From Kluyvera intermedia (GTDB taxonomy: Bacteria > Pseudomonadota > Gammaproteobacteria > Enterobacterales > Enterobacteriaceae), in the NCBI RefSeq assembly GCF_021440345.1, contig NZ_JAKCNS010000017.1, forward strand, positions 28,051 to 92,050: a stretch of 64,000 nucleotides of DNA. Direction: 5' to 3'. Below the pieces are notes generated by a model. The model was not told where the DNA came from. It saw only the letters and a list, made by a program, of their open reading frames with translations, and did not search any database. Below, piece by piece: positions 17,616-28,004 of the stretch; the stretch's first letter is position 1, and each line of letters opens with the position of its first letter. The position numbers were made by a program, and so were the translations under genes.

Positions 17616-17643
17616 GTGGTATAATAAATAAAAACGCCGGTGA

Positions 17644-18240
17644 TTAGTCCGGCGCGGAAATCAGATTCCTGACATGCGTCAGCGCGCTTTCGAGCGGGGC
17701 AGAGCTGCGAGCCATTTTGGCTTGCAAATTTGCACCGAGCCACAGTGAGTAAAGAACCTGTGCGGTGGCGTCGGCCTCACCGATAAACTTCAGGCAACCT
17801 TCACGGCGGCCATTTTCCAGCGCTTGTGCCAGCAGAGCCATAATCTGGTTGGCACCTTTATTCATTTCAGCGCGCATATCTTCGGAAAGATCGCACACTT
17901 CAGCCGAGAGCTTTACGGTTAAACACCCGCTAATCAATCCCTGCTGGCAAAACTGGGTGAGCGTGTGCTGGTAGTAATCCAGCAGGCGGTCGCGGTAGTT
18001 ACCGGCACCTTGCGTAAAGTGCTGAACCAGACGCAGATGGTAATCGGCAAAGTGCCGTTCCAGCATCGCCACGCCAAACGCCTCTTTTGAACGGAAATAG
18101 TGATAGAACGATCCCTTCGGGACTTCCGCCGTTTTCAGCAGTTCGCTCAGACCCATTCCGGTAAAGCCCCGGTGCATGCAAAGACGCTCGCCGGTTGCCA
18201 GAATGTGTTCACGGGTATCATGTTCAATTGATTTGCTCAT
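17644..18240 (-). CDS. nemR: Electrophile/HOCl-sensing repressor NemR (TetR family)
   Basis: A 198-aa TetR-family repressor. The HTH is at about 28-50 ([22 protein letters not shown]), followed by the ligand/redox domain with C106 (ISGCLTVK), the cysteine that senses HOCl and electrophiles in E. coli. It represses nemRA-gloA. The ATG at 18240 matches E. coli; the GTG three codons upstream is less likely. Confidence 0.95.
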   Translation of the reverse strand: MSKSIEHDTREHILATGERLCMHRGFTGMGLSELLKTAEVPKGSFYHYFRSKEAFGVAMLERHFADYHLRLVQHFTQGAGNYRDRLLDYYQHTLTQFCQQGLISGCLTVKLSAEVCDLSEDMRAEMNKGANQIMALLAQALENGRREGCLKFIGEADATAQVLYSLWLGANLQAKMARSSAPLESALTHVRNLISAPD

Positions 18241-18254
18241 GGAACGCACTGTAA

Positions 18255-18270
18255 TAGACCGATTGGTCTA
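18255..18270. promoter_or_regulatory. NemR operator upstream of nemR
   Basis: TAGACC-GATT-GGTCTA, a 16-bp palindrome 15 bp upstream of the nemR start, corresponds to the known E. coli NemR box location and sequence type. Confidence 0.85.
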
Positions 18271-18382
18271 ATGCAACCGAATTTTTGAAAATGATGCCTG
18301 AGGCGCACGATGGTGGAGAAAAGTTGCGCCCGGTCGATTAAACGTCTTCAATGAGAGTATCACGAGGTAAAAGGGGGCTAAC

Positions 18383-18622
18383 GTGGCGGAGCAACTGGAG
18401 TTTTTCCCGGTTCAAAGTCCGTGCCGGGGCATCTGTCAGTCGGATGAGCGCGGGTTTTGTCGCGGCTGTTTTCGGAGCCGCGATGAGCGCTTTAGCTGGC
18501 AAACAATGAGCGATGCGCAAAAACAGGACGTTCTGCGGCTATGCCGTCAGCGTTTGCTGCGCAAATTACGCGCAGGCAAAGCGCCTGACGCTGAAGAACC
18601 TCAGCAACCCTCACTGTTTTAA
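18383..18622 (+). CDS. ydhL: DUF1289 small cysteine protein YdhL
   Basis: A 79-aa protein with four cysteines, C14, C18, C26 and C29 (SPCRGICQ and GFCRGCFR), the DUF1289 pattern suggesting a bound metal. Same length as E. coli YdhL. The start is GTG at 18383, preceded by AAGGGGG. Function is unknown. It is 49 bp upstream of ydhF and on the same strand. Confidence 0.88.
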   Translation: MAEQLEFFPVQSPCRGICQSDERGFCRGCFRSRDERFSWQTMSDAQKQDVLRLCRQRLLRKLRAGKAPDAEEPQQPSLF

Positions 18623-18671
18623 GCGCAAAAATGCGTATACTCGATGCAAATTATTTATTGAGGAAGTGGTT

Positions 18672-19568
18672 ATGGTTCAGCGTATTACCCTGGCGCCGCA
18701 GGGCCCGGAATTCTCGCGTTTCGTGATGGGCTACTGGCGTTTGATGGAGTGGAACATGTCCGCGCGCCAACTGGTGAGCTTTATCGAAGAGCATCTCGAT
18801 CTTGGCGTGACAACCGTTGACCATGCGGATATCTACGGCGGTTATCAATGCGAAGCCGCCTTTGGTGAAGCGATGAAGCTCGCACCGCACCTGCGCCAGC
18901 GCATGGAAATTGTCACCAAATGTGGCATTGCAACGACCGCTAAACCTGAGCATGCGCTTGGGCACTACATTACCGATCGCAACCACATCATTCATAGCGC
19001 CGAGCAGTCGTTGCGCAATCTGGCGACCGATGTGCTCGATCTGCTGCTGATCCATCGTCCGGACCCGTTGATGGATGCCGATGAGGTGGCTCAGGCGTTT
19101 CTGACGCTGCACCAGAGCGGGAAAGTGCGCCACTTCGGCGTCTCTAACTTTACCTCTGCGCAGTTCGCGCTGCTGCAATCACGTTTACCGTTCACGTTGG
19201 CGACCAACCAGGTCGAAATCTCCCCAATTCACCAGCCGACGATCCTCGACGGTACGCTGGACCAGCTTCAGCAACTGCGCATTCATCCGATGGCCTGGTC
19301 TTGCCTTGGCGGCGGTAGTCTGTTCAATGCTAACGAATTCCAGCCGTTACGCGATGAGCTGGCGAAGGTGGCGAATGAGCTGAACGCGGGGAGCATCGAG
19401 CAAGTGGTGTACGCGTGGGTGATGCGCCTGCCGTCGCAGCCGCTGCCAATTATCGGTTCCGGGAAAATTGAGCGTGTACGCTCGGCGATTGTTGCTCTGT
19501 CGCTCGATATGACCCGCCAGCAGTGGTTCCGCATTCGTAAAGCCGCATTGGGATACGACGTCCCGTAA
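18672..19568 (+). CDS. ydhF: Aldo-keto reductase YdhF
   Basis: A 298-aa AKR TIM barrel. The catalytic tetrad is visible: D and Y in TTVDHADIYGGYQ, K in VTKCGI, H in LLIHRPD. It has NADPH-type loops GSGKIERVRS near the end. E. coli YdhF (298 aa) is an AKR with no agreed physiological substrate. The open frame extends 5' into ydhL, but ATG 18672 with GAGG upstream is the family start. Probably co-transcribed with ydhL. Confidence 0.93.
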   Translation: MVQRITLAPQGPEFSRFVMGYWRLMEWNMSARQLVSFIEEHLDLGVTTVDHADIYGGYQCEAAFGEAMKLAPHLRQRMEIVTKCGIATTAKPEHALGHYITDRNHIIHSAEQSLRNLATDVLDLLLIHRPDPLMDADEVAQAFLTLHQSGKVRHFGVSNFTSAQFALLQSRLPFTLATNQVEISPIHQPTILDGTLDQLQQLRIHPMAWSCLGGGSLFNANEFQPLRDELAKVANELNAGSIEQVVYAWVMRLPSQPLPIIGSGKIERVRSAIVALSLDMTRQQWFRIRKAALGYDVP

Positions 19569-19576
19569 TCTTGGTA

Positions 19577-19602
19577 ATGCAGGCGGAAACATCCGCCTGC
19601 AT
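19577..19602 (+). terminator. Terminator of ydhF
   Basis: ATGCAGGCGGA-AACA-TCCGCCTGCAT, a perfect 11-bp stem followed by T-rich CTCTTCTTCTTTT, between convergent ydhF and ydhK. Confidence 0.85.
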
Positions 19603-19613
19603 CTCTTCTTCTT

Positions 19614-21638
19614 TTAGGCCGTCTGTTCGGTTAGCGTACCGGGCGTCGGCGCGGTCTCAAGCTGTGAAAGCGAACAATACAGCCGCCACAAAATAGACGC
19701 CAGCTCGCGCGCCGCCGGTTGATGATGGTGAGAGAGCGTGTCGCAAATGCGTTGAAGCTCCAGCAACGTCGCGGCCAGCGGCCGTTGCTGTACCCCGCGT
19801 TCACTCATGACGTCCCGTAACAGACTGATGCACATGTCGCGGACCTGCGAAAGCGGGTCAGAACGCGCTTCCCATTCGCGTAGCTGCCACACCACGTGTG
19901 AACAGTTGAGCAGCACCACTCCCCAACGCAACAACCAACGCCGTGCCTGTTCGTCCTGGCTGGTACTGAGTTGGCTAACATGATGATAAACCAATGATTC
20001 AAACGTATGCTCACTGTTGGCAGGATGCCGGCTCAATTGGTCAACAAAGTGACGCCGTAACGCCCGAATATGGCGGCGGCTCTTACGGGCATCGGAACCG
20101 GGCGTCAGTACGGCAAAGGCCAGCCATGCCAGGCCTACGCCGATGATTTTCGCCAGGTTATCGTTGAGAAAACCGGCGAAATCATAAACCGGCGGGTTGG
20201 TGACGGAGATAAATGAGCCCATAAAGACGATCAGCGAGCCCCACAGCCTGGCCTGTTTAGGGATTTGCAGCTTAAGTAACTGCATGGTCAGCAGCAGCGG
20301 GAATAAGAACAACATAAACTGCCACAGCTCGCTGATTTGCACCATCAGGCCAAACTTCACGCCAAAACTGAAAATGGACAGCAGGATCAGCGTACGCATC
20401 AACAGGGTAAGTGAACTAAACGGCGACGGCACGTTGGAATAGAGCACACAGCAGATGGCGGCGAGCGTTAACGCTGCCGCACCGGACTCCCATTGGGTGC
20501 TAATGCTGAGCGCGCCCACGCTCACCAGGGCGAAGAAAGTACGCATCCCGCTCCATGCGGCTTCGATGTGATCGGTATGGCGCATCAGCGCGGGGGCTGC
20601 GGGGACTGAAAACTCGGTCACCGCGGTGGCATTTTCCAGCCGTTGTAACCAATGGCTGGTGGTGAGGTAGAGGCGGCAAAAATAACGCAGCCGATGCCAG
20701 AAGGCGTGGTGGCGATAATTTTGCGGATCACGCGGTGCCAGCGGAGCGATGATGCGGGCAACGGTATAAGCATCGCAGTTGGGTTTGGCTAGCGCCGGGA
20801 GCAATTCCTCCAGTACTGGACGAATATTCTCTGGTGCGTCGGGCCAGTTCATCATCAGGCGGCGTAGGCTTGAAATAACGCTAGTCAGGCGTAGCTGTTG
20901 GTGAAGGAGATAGTTGAGCAACGTATTCTGCCGACGTAACCGATAGTGGCTCCAGAAGGCCTGAATACGCAGCAGATTCATGGTCAGGATCTGGCTGATA
21001 ACGCTTTGATGAGCGGTACGCATGGCATCGGTTGTCACCTGCTGCCACAGTAAGCTGGCGTGCTCGAGTAAACGCGCATGCATATTTTTCAGCGCGGTCA
21101 ATAGGGCGCTGCCGTCGGAGGTGCTGGGCAGGATCATCATCATCAGGCCACCGCACAGTATTCCGACAATGACCTCACAAACGCGGGCCTGGGCGATTTC
21201 CCACAGTTGGGTCGCATCAACGGCATTAATGATGGGAAAGGCAATAATTGCGCAGGTGTAACCCGCTAGCTGGAAAGCGTAGGCGACGTTATTGGTGTAC
21301 ATCGCGCAGGCCCAGGTGCAGAAAGCTAGCCAGCCTGACATGGCAAATAAAAATAACCAGGGTTCAGTCAGCGTGTGTCCGGCGATGAGTAGCGCGGCGC
21401 TGGCACCGAGCAGGCTACCGGCAATACGCCCGAGGCTTTTACTGATAACGCCGCCGACGGTAGGAAAACTGACCACGGCGGCCGACGTCAAGGCCCAATA
21501 TGGCTCATCAAGATTCAGCCCGTAGGCAATGCTGAGCGCCAGACACATGGCAATGGCGTTACGTAACGCATAGCGCCACTGCGCTGGCGTGGCTTTAACC
21601 CAGGGCAAAGATTTCCAGGTCAAAGCGGGCAGGATCAT
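19614..21638 (-). CDS. ydhK: FUSC-family efflux inner-membrane protein YdhK
   Basis: A 674-aa protein with two clusters of membrane spans (about 25-165 and 370-510) separated by cytoplasmic helical regions, the fusaric-acid-resistance/AaeB layout. It should act as the pump subunit with the HlyD-type protein YdhJ. The start overlaps the ydhJ stop by 4 bp (ATGA), so translation is coupled. E. coli YdhK is 670 aa. The substrate is unknown; aromatic acids are the family norm. Confidence 0.93.
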   Translation of the reverse strand: MILPALTWKSLPWVKATPAQWRYALRNAIAMCLALSIAYGLNLDEPYWALTSAAVVSFPTVGGVISKSLGRIAGSLLGASAALLIAGHTLTEPWLFLFAMSGWLAFCTWACAMYTNNVAYAFQLAGYTCAIIAFPIINAVDATQLWEIAQARVCEVIVGILCGGLMMMILPSTSDGSALLTALKNMHARLLEHASLLWQQVTTDAMRTAHQSVISQILTMNLLRIQAFWSHYRLRRQNTLLNYLLHQQLRLTSVISSLRRLMMNWPDAPENIRPVLEELLPALAKPNCDAYTVARIIAPLAPRDPQNYRHHAFWHRLRYFCRLYLTTSHWLQRLENATAVTEFSVPAAPALMRHTDHIEAAWSGMRTFFALVSVGALSISTQWESGAAALTLAAICCVLYSNVPSPFSSLTLLMRTLILLSIFSFGVKFGLMVQISELWQFMLFLFPLLLTMQLLKLQIPKQARLWGSLIVFMGSFISVTNPPVYDFAGFLNDNLAKIIGVGLAWLAFAVLTPGSDARKSRRHIRALRRHFVDQLSRHPANSEHTFESLVYHHVSQLSTSQDEQARRWLLRWGVVLLNCSHVVWQLREWEARSDPLSQVRDMCISLLRDVMSERGVQQRPLAATLLELQRICDTLSHHHQPAARELASILWRLYCSLSQLETAPTPGTLTEQTA

Positions 21639-22495
21639 GGCTTGTCACCGAGAATAGAGACGGTGCAGGTGGTCCCGGCGACGAGCAGCGTATCCGCCGT
21701 CAGTGAGTCAAATTCAATGCGTACCGGTACGCGCTGTGCTAGCCGCACCCAGGGAATGGTGGGTTTGATATCCGCAACCAGCGTGCCGTCGGTAGCAAGG
21801 CTCTGATCGTGAATCGCGCGGCCAATACTGGATACGTGACCCTGTAACTTTTTGTTGTCGCTGTATAAAACGATGTCGGCGCGGTCGCCTTCGCGAATAT
21901 GGCGCAGTTTAGTCTCTTCAAAATAGCCCACGACGTAGAAGGAGTGGCTGTCTATTAGGGCGAAAACCGGATGACCAATAGCGGCATAGTTGCCTATGCG
22001 AGTGGTCAGGTTAGTGACCCAGCCATCAACGGGTGCTTTAACTTCCGTTTGGTCTAGCTGCCAGCGCGCATGTTCTTGTTCGGCCCTGGCTGCGTCAAAA
22101 TTGGCCTGCGCTGCTTTCATCGCCATATTGGCCGCATCCAGATCCTCAGCGGAAATGAAATTTGCCGAAAGCCCCTTGCGGCGTGCGGCTTCATGGCTGG
22201 CACGTGAAAGCTCTGAATGCGCTTTTGCAAGTTTGGCATCGGCGTTCATGAGGGCGATACGCCATGGCGTCGGGTCAATCTGAAACAGCACGTCACCGGC
22301 CTTCACGAACTGGTTGTCGCGGACGTTGAGCGCCAGAATACTGCCTGAAACCTGGGGAGTAATATCAACCTGCTCCGCGCGAATTTTACCGTCGCGGGTC
22401 CACGGTGATTGCATATAGTAATTCCACACCAGCCAGACGGCGAGAATGGCGAGCGCAGCAATGAGAAGCGTTGAGAAATATTTTATTTTTTTCAT
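21635..22495 (-). CDS. ydhJ: HlyD/membrane-fusion-type efflux protein YdhJ
   Basis: A 286-aa membrane-fusion protein: one N-terminal span (about 8-28), a biotinyl-lipoyl-like half ([29 protein letters not shown]), an alpha-hairpin (80-145), the second lipoyl half ([11 protein letters not shown]) and a beta-barrel domain. It bridges YdhK to an outer-membrane channel. Middle gene of the ydhIJK operon. Confidence 0.94.
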   Translation of the reverse strand: MKKIKYFSTLLIAALAILAVWLVWNYYMQSPWTRDGKIRAEQVDITPQVSGSILALNVRDNQFVKAGDVLFQIDPTPWRIALMNADAKLAKAHSELSRASHEAARRKGLSANFISAEDLDAANMAMKAAQANFDAARAEQEHARWQLDQTEVKAPVDGWVTNLTTRIGNYAAIGHPVFALIDSHSFYVVGYFEETKLRHIREGDRADIVLYSDNKKLQGHVSSIGRAIHDQSLATDGTLVADIKPTIPWVRLAQRVPVRIEFDSLTADTLLVAGTTCTVSILGDKP

Positions 22496-22504
22496 CGGAT
22501 TACA

Positions 22505-22741
22505 TTACCACCAAACCAAAATCATCAGCGCAAGGCATACCGAGAGCGCAAAGAAAGAGAGATCCATCAACAATGGATGCCAAATGTCACCGGCATACAT
22601 CCAGTCTCGTAGGCAGCGGTGGATAATTAGCCAAAACAGGGAACCAAGCAGGACGGCCTTGAATAATGGGGGAAAATAAATTGAAGCACCGACTACAAGA
22701 TCTTGTAGTGGTAGTCCTGGGCGATAAAGATTCAATGTCAC
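22505..22741 (-). CDS. ydhI: DUF1656 inner-membrane protein YdhI
   Basis: A 78-aa protein with two hydrophobic spans (about 10-38 and 53-74), the AaeX/DUF1656 type that regularly opens FUSC-MFP efflux operons. It is 9 bp upstream of ydhJ and divergent from slyA, as in E. coli. Its role is unknown, perhaps assembly or stability of the pump. Confidence 0.9.
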   Translation of the reverse strand: MTLNLYRPGLPLQDLVVGASIYFPPLFKAVLLGSLFWLIIHRCLRDWMYAGDIWHPLLMDLSFFALSVCLALMILVWW

Positions 22742-22914
22742 AAAAAGAAATCCTTTATAATTAATGTGTTATGAACAGAAAATGTGACTTCTTTTGAAAT
22801 AAATATACATGGTTTGTAACAGTGTAATCCATGGGTCTGGTTTAAGTGCACGTGGCAATTCATTTGTTTTGCTAATTTAAATACTGCACACTATTCTAAA
22901 ATCAGTATAATAAC

Positions 22915-22926
22915 TTAGCAAGCTAA
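22915..22926. promoter_or_regulatory. SlyA operator
   Basis: TTAGCAAGCTAA is the exact SlyA consensus palindrome described in Salmonella and E. coli. It lies 17 bp before the slyA start, which supports autoregulation. Confidence 0.9.
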
Positions 22927-22942
22927 TTATAAGGAGATGAAA

Positions 22943-23377
22943 TTGGAATCGCCATTAGGTTCTGATCTGGCACGGTTGGTGCGCATATGGCGTGCTCTGA
23001 TTGACCATCGCCTCAAACCTCTGGAACTGACGCAGACGCACTGGGTTACGCTGCATAATATTCATCAGCTACCACCCGAACAGTCGCAAATCCAACTGGC
23101 TAAAGCGATCGGCATTGAGCAGCCGTCTCTGGTACGGACCCTGGACCAACTGGAAGAGAAGGGACTGATTTCTCGCCAGACCTGTGCCAGTGACCGTCGC
23201 GCCAAGCGTATTAAGTTAACTGAGAAAGCGGAACCGCTGATTCAGGAGATGGAAGCGGTGATTAGTCACACTCGCGGCGATATCCTGGCAGGGATCTCTG
23301 CTGAAGAACTCGGGATGCTGACCCGGCTTATCCTTAAGCTGGAACACAATATCATCGAACTGCAGTCACGCGACTGA
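22943..23377 (+). CDS. slyA: MarR-family regulator SlyA
   Basis: A 144-aa winged-helix regulator starting [16 protein letters not shown], almost identical to E. coli and Salmonella SlyA, including the wing/recognition region [21 protein letters not shown]. SlyA relieves H-NS silencing of envelope and virulence genes. The start is TTG at 22943: AAGGAG (22931-22936) is directly joined to the in-frame ATG at 22937 (zero spacing), whereas the TTG is six bases away, matching the E. coli TTG start and 144-aa length. Confidence 0.96.
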   Translation: MESPLGSDLARLVRIWRALIDHRLKPLELTQTHWVTLHNIHQLPPEQSQIQLAKAIGIEQPSLVRTLDQLEEKGLISRQTCASDRRAKRIKLTEKAEPLIQEMEAVISHTRGDILAGISAEELGMLTRLILKLEHNIIELQSRD

Positions 23378-23382
23378 TACAT

Positions 23383-23408
23383 AAAACCCGCGAACTCGCG
23401 GGTTTTTT
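23383..23408. terminator. Terminator after slyA
   Basis: AAAACCCGCGA-ACTCGCGGGTTTTTT, a strong stem with A- and T-tracts between convergent slyA and the GGDEF gene. Confidence 0.92.
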
Positions 23409-23417
23409 CATTTCCGG

Positions 23418-24779
23418 CTACCTCTGCCACACCTCAACCCGGTTACGTCCAGCCGCCTTGGCGCGATACATTGCTTCATCCGCCCGTCGGACGCACTCTT
23501 CAACGGGTACTGACATATCGACCGCGGTAAATACCCCCATACTGATCGTTACCGGCTCAGGAAGTTGATTGTCGCTGCTTTCTCCATCGTGCTGGCTAAT
23601 CAGCAGGCGGATACGTTCGGCAATAGAGTGCGCCACCTCCGAAGACGTATTCACCAGCAGGAGCGCAAACTCTTCACCGCCAATACGCGCAGCGACGTCG
23701 TTCTGGCGCACGGAGTTTTTCAGAATGTTGGAGACAAATTGAATGACCTTATCGCCTTGCAAATGTCCATATCTGTCGTTGATACGTTTGAAGTGATCGA
23801 GATCGCTGACGATAACCGAAACCGGTTGGCCGCTGGCAACAGCGGGTAGCAGGGCGGTGAATGAGTCATAGAAATAACTGCGGTTATACAGCTGCGTTAA
23901 CGGGTCGCGGATGGAGTTCTGGTATGAATCAAGATACTTGGCGTTGGACTGACGATACAGCGTGAAGACATCGCAGAACAACACGAAGATCAAGAACAGC
24001 GTCGAGATGGTTTCAAATAAACGCGCCTGATACCAACTGTAGCTGGCGACGTTTTCTCCGGCCATCAGCACCAACAGCGTAAATATATAGCAGGAGCAAA
24101 AAAATGCACCGCTATACCAGAATACATTACGTAATTGCGTTACGAGCAAAATGATTAGCAGGGTGACTATCCAGATCCCTATGAGAGTCCAGATAAATGT
24201 TTCTTTCCAGATATGCGTATATCTAAACGTAATATTATCAATAAAATCGACATGCAGCGCCAAATTATTGCTTGAATATAACCAGGCCAGGTACATTGCT
24301 GCCAGACTAAAAGAAACAATAATAGTTAAGATAGCTAAATGTATTGCGCGGCTGTGCATCTGCCACTTGCGGATCGCATACAGAATGACAGACGTCACGA
24401 ATAGGATAGCCATCAGAATGTTGCGGAATGAGAAAAAGATCAGCGCATCATTGTAATTAGTTTTATTCAACCCGCCACATAAAAACCACCCGGGATAGCT
24501 GTTTAACGTTCCGAGCATCAGCAGCGCCGAGGAGGTGAATGCGCAGGCGATAGGCATCAAAAATAGCTGACGTTTATCACATGCATACTTCATGATCATA
24601 AACACGGCGATCATGCTATGGAATACCATCAAAAAAATAGTCAGCGTCGGAAATAAAATAGGGGCTATTGCTGGGACATGACGTATGAAAGTATTAGATA
24701 AATGGTTCAGGACAAAAGCCCCAATGAGAGTAATGGCGAGATAAATCAAAAAACGTCGCAAAGGGAATTTTAAGAGCAT
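23418..24779 (-). CDS. Membrane diguanylate cyclase (GGDEF)
   Basis: A 453-aa protein. Residues 1-285 contain about eight hydrophobic spans in the style of MASE-type sensor domains (length and layout like E. coli DgcT/YcdT). A GGDEF domain fills about 290-453, with DSYQNSIRDPLTQLYNR at its start, the active motif GGEEF at 367-371 and an intact RxxD inhibitory site at 358-361. It should make cyclic di-GMP under product control from the inner membrane. It is inserted between slyA and slyB, which are neighbours in K-12. I do not recognise an orthologue by name. The signal sensed is unknown. Confidence 0.9.
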   Translation of the reverse strand: MLLKFPLRRFLIYLAITLIGAFVLNHLSNTFIRHVPAIAPILFPTLTIFLMVFHSMIAVFMIMKYACDKRQLFLMPIACAFTSSALLMLGTLNSYPGWFLCGGLNKTNYNDALIFFSFRNILMAILFVTSVILYAIRKWQMHSRAIHLAILTIIVSFSLAAMYLAWLYSSNNLALHVDFIDNITFRYTHIWKETFIWTLIGIWIVTLLIILLVTQLRNVFWYSGAFFCSCYIFTLLVLMAGENVASYSWYQARLFETISTLFLIFVLFCDVFTLYRQSNAKYLDSYQNSIRDPLTQLYNRSYFYDSFTALLPAVASGQPVSVIVSDLDHFKRINDRYGHLQGDKVIQFVSNILKNSVRQNDVAARIGGEEFALLLVNTSSEVAHSIAERIRLLISQHDGESSDNQLPEPVTISMGVFTAVDMSVPVEECVRRADEAMYRAKAAGRNRVEVWQR

Positions 24780-24908
24780 ATATGTATCCTATTTACACTA
24801 AGCGCTGTCGCTTTGGGCGTCCTGGCCCTATATGCATAATAGTTTACTTGACTATCTGTAAAGAAATATTGTTTATGCGCAAATAATAGCAGGGATAAAT
24901 AGCTTTTA

Positions 24909-24929
24909 TATATTCATCATATGAATATA
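24909..24929. repeat. Palindrome upstream of the GGDEF gene
   Basis: TATATTCAT-CAT-ATGAATATA, a 9-bp perfect inverted repeat in the AT-rich 24780-24971 gap. It could be a regulator site for the GGDEF gene; there is no other support. Confidence 0.4.
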
Positions 24930-24971
24930 GCAATGATGAAAGGCGGGAATAAGGTAATGCGAGATGTCATG

Positions 24972-25005
24972 AAAAAGTGTACGTGGTCATAAAAACCACG
25001 TACAC
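24972..25005 (-). terminator. Terminator of slyB
   Basis: GTGTACGTGGT and ACCACGTACAC form an 11-bp perfect stem (loop of 7). On the minus strand TTTTTC follows. Confidence 0.88.
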
Positions 25006-25013
25006 CGGGAGTC

Positions 25014-25481
25014 TTAACGTGGGGAAACGGTCACCTGGCTACCATTGCTCGCCATCACGACGCGCTGGCCTGCAGAGAAACGGGTATCGCCCTGTTTCTG
25101 GACTACCATGATGGTATTGCCATCATCTTTACGAATTTCCAGTTCGACGCCCTGGGTTTTGTTCATTGCACCCTGAACGCTCTGGCCAGCTACGCCGCCC
25201 GCCACTGCGCCGGCTGCGGTAGCCAGAGAACGCCCGGTACCACCACCGACGGTGTTACCCAGGAAACCACCGAGTACTGCACCACCGATAGCACCGATAA
25301 CGTTGCTATCGTCACCACCTTGAATCTGAACAGGACGTACGTGGACAATTGTACCGTAAGTCACGTTCTGTACCTGTTTCGCTTCAGAGGCAGAGTAAAC
25401 ATCGCCGGACAGGCCGCTACTGTTGACACATCCAGCCAGGGATAAACCAATCATTGAAACAGCCAACACGCGTAACATCAT
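25014..25481 (-). CDS. slyB: Outer-membrane lipoprotein SlyB
   Basis: A 155-aa lipoprotein, the same length as E. coli SlyB, with lipobox LAGC (lipidated C18) after a short signal sequence. A glycine-zipper segment (about 63-102: AIGGAVLGGFLGNTVGGGTG and following) comes next, then a beta-rich C-terminal domain. SlyB stabilises outer-membrane proteins under PhoPQ-activating stress. The start is the first of two adjacent ATGs (25481) with GGAG upstream; a 13-residue extension is rejected. A PhoP box lies 120 bp upstream. Confidence 0.96.
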   Translation of the reverse strand: MMLRVLAVSMIGLSLAGCVNSSGLSGDVYSASEAKQVQNVTYGTIVHVRPVQIQGGDDSNVIGAIGGAVLGGFLGNTVGGGTGRSLATAAGAVAGGVAGQSVQGAMNKTQGVELEIRKDDGNTIMVVQKQGDTRFSAGQRVVMASNGSQVTVSPR

Positions 25482-25582
25482 TATGAATCTCCAGTTCACC
25501 AGAATTGCCCTCATGAGCATCCCTACTGAACAATTATATGGTATTTGAACGACGCGGTCATATACTCCGCATTTATTCGCAA

Positions 25583-25617
25583 AGAATAATCCGCCCTGGC
25601 TTAACCAACGCTAAACG
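25583..25617 (-). promoter_or_regulatory. PhoP box and -10 of slyB
   Basis: On the minus strand CGTTTA-GCGTT-GGTTAA (25601-25617) matches the PhoP direct repeat (T/G)GTTTA-N5-(T/G)GTTTA. TATTCT (25583-25588) lies 12 bases downstream, the spacing of PhoP-activated promoters. E. coli slyB is a known PhoP target. Confidence 0.8.
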
Positions 25618-25748
25618 CAAGACAAAATGTTGGGTCACCGGGAATAGCCGTGCTGAAGGTATATTGTTAAAAAACATTATTAGTTAATAGCATTACGTGC
25701 CACTTTATGCTGGAGTGTTAACCCTGCAAAAGTGACTAAGGACGGCGT

Positions 25749-26873
25749 ATGAAATCCGGGCGATATATTGGCGTGATGTCGGGAACCAGTCTTGATGGCG
25801 TAGACGTGGTACTCGCGGCCATTGATGAAAGCAGAGTGGCGCAGCTTGCCAGCCTGTCGTGGCCCATTCCCATTGCGCTTAAAGAAGCGGTACTGGCCAT
25901 TTGTCAGGGGCAGCCGCTAACGCTCTCGCAGCTTGGCCAACTCGACAATCGGTTGGGTAATTTGTTTGCCGATGCCATTATCGCACTGATGTCCCAGGAG
26001 CATCTCAAGGCTCAGGATATCGTCGCTATCGGCTGCCATGGGCAAACGGTCTGGCATGAGCCGAAGAGCGATGCGCCGCATACGATGCAAATTGGTGACA
26101 ATAATATTATCGCTGCTCGCACCGGTGTTAGCGTCGTGGGGGATTTCCGCCGGCGCGACATGGCGCTTGGCGGGCAGGGTGCACCGCTGGTTCCTGCGTT
26201 TCACCAGGCGCTGCTGGCCCATGAGAGCGAACGGCGAATGATCCTTAACATCGGCGGTATTGCCAATCTCTCCCTGCTGGTTCCTGGTCAGCCGGTACGG
26301 GGCTTTGATACCGGGCCGGGCAATATGCTGATGGATGCATGGATCTGGCGCAGCCTTGGCAAGCCCTACGACAAAGACGCCGAGTGGGCTAACGAAGGTA
26401 AGGTCATACTGCCGCTTTTGCAGGATATGCTGAGCGACCCGTATTTTAGCGCTCCGGCACCGAAGAGCACCGGGCGTGAATACTTTAACTACGGCTGGTT
26501 GGCGCAATTCCTCTCGCGTTATCCTGGGCTGCGGCCGCAGGACGTACAGGCGACGCTGACGGAGCTCACGGCGGTCACTATCAGTGAACAGGTGCTGCTA
26601 AGCGGTGGCTGCGACCGTTTACTTGTGTGCGGCGGCGGAAGCCGCAATCCGCTGGTGATGGCACGTCTTGCCGGGCTGCTGGCGGGTACGGAAGTCACCA
26701 CCACCGATGAATATGGTATTAGCGGTGATGATATGGAAGCGTTGGCCTTTGCCTGGCTTGCCTGGCGCACGGTGGCGGGCAAGCCGGGAAACCTGCCTTC
26801 TGTGACCGGCGCGTCAGAGGCTACCGTTTTAGGGGCCATTTTCCCCGCGAACCCACAGAATAATAAGAGTTAA
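25749..26873 (+). CDS. anmK: Anhydro-N-acetylmuramic acid kinase
   Basis: A 374-aa ASKHA-fold kinase. The N-terminal phosphate loop is [14 protein letters not shown] (about 8-21), with [11 protein letters not shown] and [11 protein letters not shown] motifs. It cleaves and phosphorylates 1,6-anhydroMurNAc to MurNAc-6-phosphate in peptidoglycan recycling. Divergent from slyB and 93 bp upstream of mliC on the same strand, as in E. coli. Confidence 0.97.
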   Translation: MKSGRYIGVMSGTSLDGVDVVLAAIDESRVAQLASLSWPIPIALKEAVLAICQGQPLTLSQLGQLDNRLGNLFADAIIALMSQEHLKAQDIVAIGCHGQTVWHEPKSDAPHTMQIGDNNIIAARTGVSVVGDFRRRDMALGGQGAPLVPAFHQALLAHESERRMILNIGGIANLSLLVPGQPVRGFDTGPGNMLMDAWIWRSLGKPYDKDAEWANEGKVILPLLQDMLSDPYFSAPAPKSTGREYFNYGWLAQFLSRYPGLRPQDVQATLTELTAVTISEQVLLSGGCDRLLVCGGGSRNPLVMARLAGLLAGTEVTTTDEYGISGDDMEALAFAWLAWRTVAGKPGNLPSVTGASEATVLGAIFPANPQNNKS

Positions 26874-26966
26874 CTGAAATCTTCTTTTACCATCGGCCTG
26901 TAGACTTACTTTGAACGGGAGTGTGAAAATCACTCTTTGACCAGGAATGTCGAAAGGCCTAATAAA

Positions 26967-27290
26967 ATGAAAAAACTTCTTATTGCTGTTATCCCTTTGA
27001 TGCTTGCCGGTTGTAGCACCTATAACCAGTTTATGGAACGTATGCAAACCGACACGCTGGAATATCAGTGCGACGAAAAACCGTTAACGGTTCAACTTAA
27101 TAACCCGCGTCAGCAGGTTAGCTTTGTTTATGACAACCAGCAGCTGAATCTGCCTCAGGGCATCTCTGCTTCAGGCGCGCGCTATACCGATGGTATCTAC
27201 GTGTTCTGGTCGAAAGGTGAAGAGGCTACGGTCTACAAACGCGACCATATCGTGCTGAATAACTGCAAGTTACAAAATCCCAAGCGTTGA
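26967..27290 (+). CDS. mliC: Membrane-bound C-type lysozyme inhibitor MliC
   Basis: A 107-aa lipoprotein with signal peptide ending in lipobox LAGC16, then the MliC/PliC eight-strand barrel. The conserved [19 protein letters not shown] segment carries the inhibitory loop residues. It blocks C-type lysozyme at the outer membrane. The ATG at 26967 begins a normal lipoprotein signal; ten residues of upstream frame are rejected. Confidence 0.95.
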   Translation: MKKLLIAVIPLMLAGCSTYNQFMERMQTDTLEYQCDEKPLTVQLNNPRQQVSFVYDNQQLNLPQGISASGARYTDGIYVFWSKGEEATVYKRDHIVLNNCKLQNPKR

Positions 27291-27347
27291 GATTTTCAGG
27301 CGGGCGGCGCACAATAACGCCACCTACTGACTACAATTTCAAACGCC

Positions 27348-28004
27348 ATGTCTGATAACGAAGATCTGCAGCAAATCGCGCATCTGCGCCGAGAATACAC
27401 CCGTGGCGGCCTTCGTCGCCACGATCTTCCTGATGAACCCCTTCCGCTTTTCGAACGTTGGCTTGGACAAGCCTGTGAGGCACGTCTGGCCGATCCTACG
27501 GCAATGGTGGTGGCAACGGTGGATGAAAACGGTCAACCGTATCAGCGCATTGTGCTGCTTAAACATTATGACGAGAAAGGGCTGGTGTTTTACACCAACC
27601 TGGGCAGTCGCAAAGCACATCAACTGGAGCAGAACCCGCGCATCAGCCTGCTGTTCCCATGGCATATGTTGGATCGCCAGGTGATGGTTATTGGTAAAGC
27701 TGAGCGCCTGTCGACGCTTGAAGTGATGAAATACTTCCACAGCCGCCCGCGCGATAGCCAGATTGGCGCCTGGGTCTCTAAACAGTCCAGCCGCATCTCT
27801 GCTCGCGGGATCCTCGAAAGCAAGTTTCTTGAGTTGAAACAAAAGTTCCAGCAGGGCGACGTTCCGCTGCCGAGCTTCTGGGGTGGATTCCGCGTCAGCA
27901 TCGAGCAAATGGAGTTCTGGCAGGGCGGTGAACACCGTCTGCATGACCGTTTTTTGTACCAGCGTGAAGCCGACGCGTGGAAAATTGACCGCCTGGCCCC
28001 GTAA
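27348..28004 (+). CDS. pdxH: Pyridoxine/pyridoxamine 5'-phosphate oxidase
   Basis: A 218-aa FMN split-barrel oxidase, the same length as E. coli PdxH. It has [18 protein letters not shown] (FMN binding) and the C-terminal signature [25 protein letters not shown]. It makes pyridoxal 5'-phosphate from PNP or PMP. Lies in the pdxH-tyrS-pdxY cluster. Confidence 0.98.
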   Translation: MSDNEDLQQIAHLRREYTRGGLRRHDLPDEPLPLFERWLGQACEARLADPTAMVVATVDENGQPYQRIVLLKHYDEKGLVFYTNLGSRKAHQLEQNPRISLLFPWHMLDRQVMVIGKAERLSTLEVMKYFHSRPRDSQIGAWVSKQSSRISARGILESKFLELKQKFQQGDVPLPSFWGGFRVSIEQMEFWQGGEHRLHDRFLYQREADAWKIDRLAP

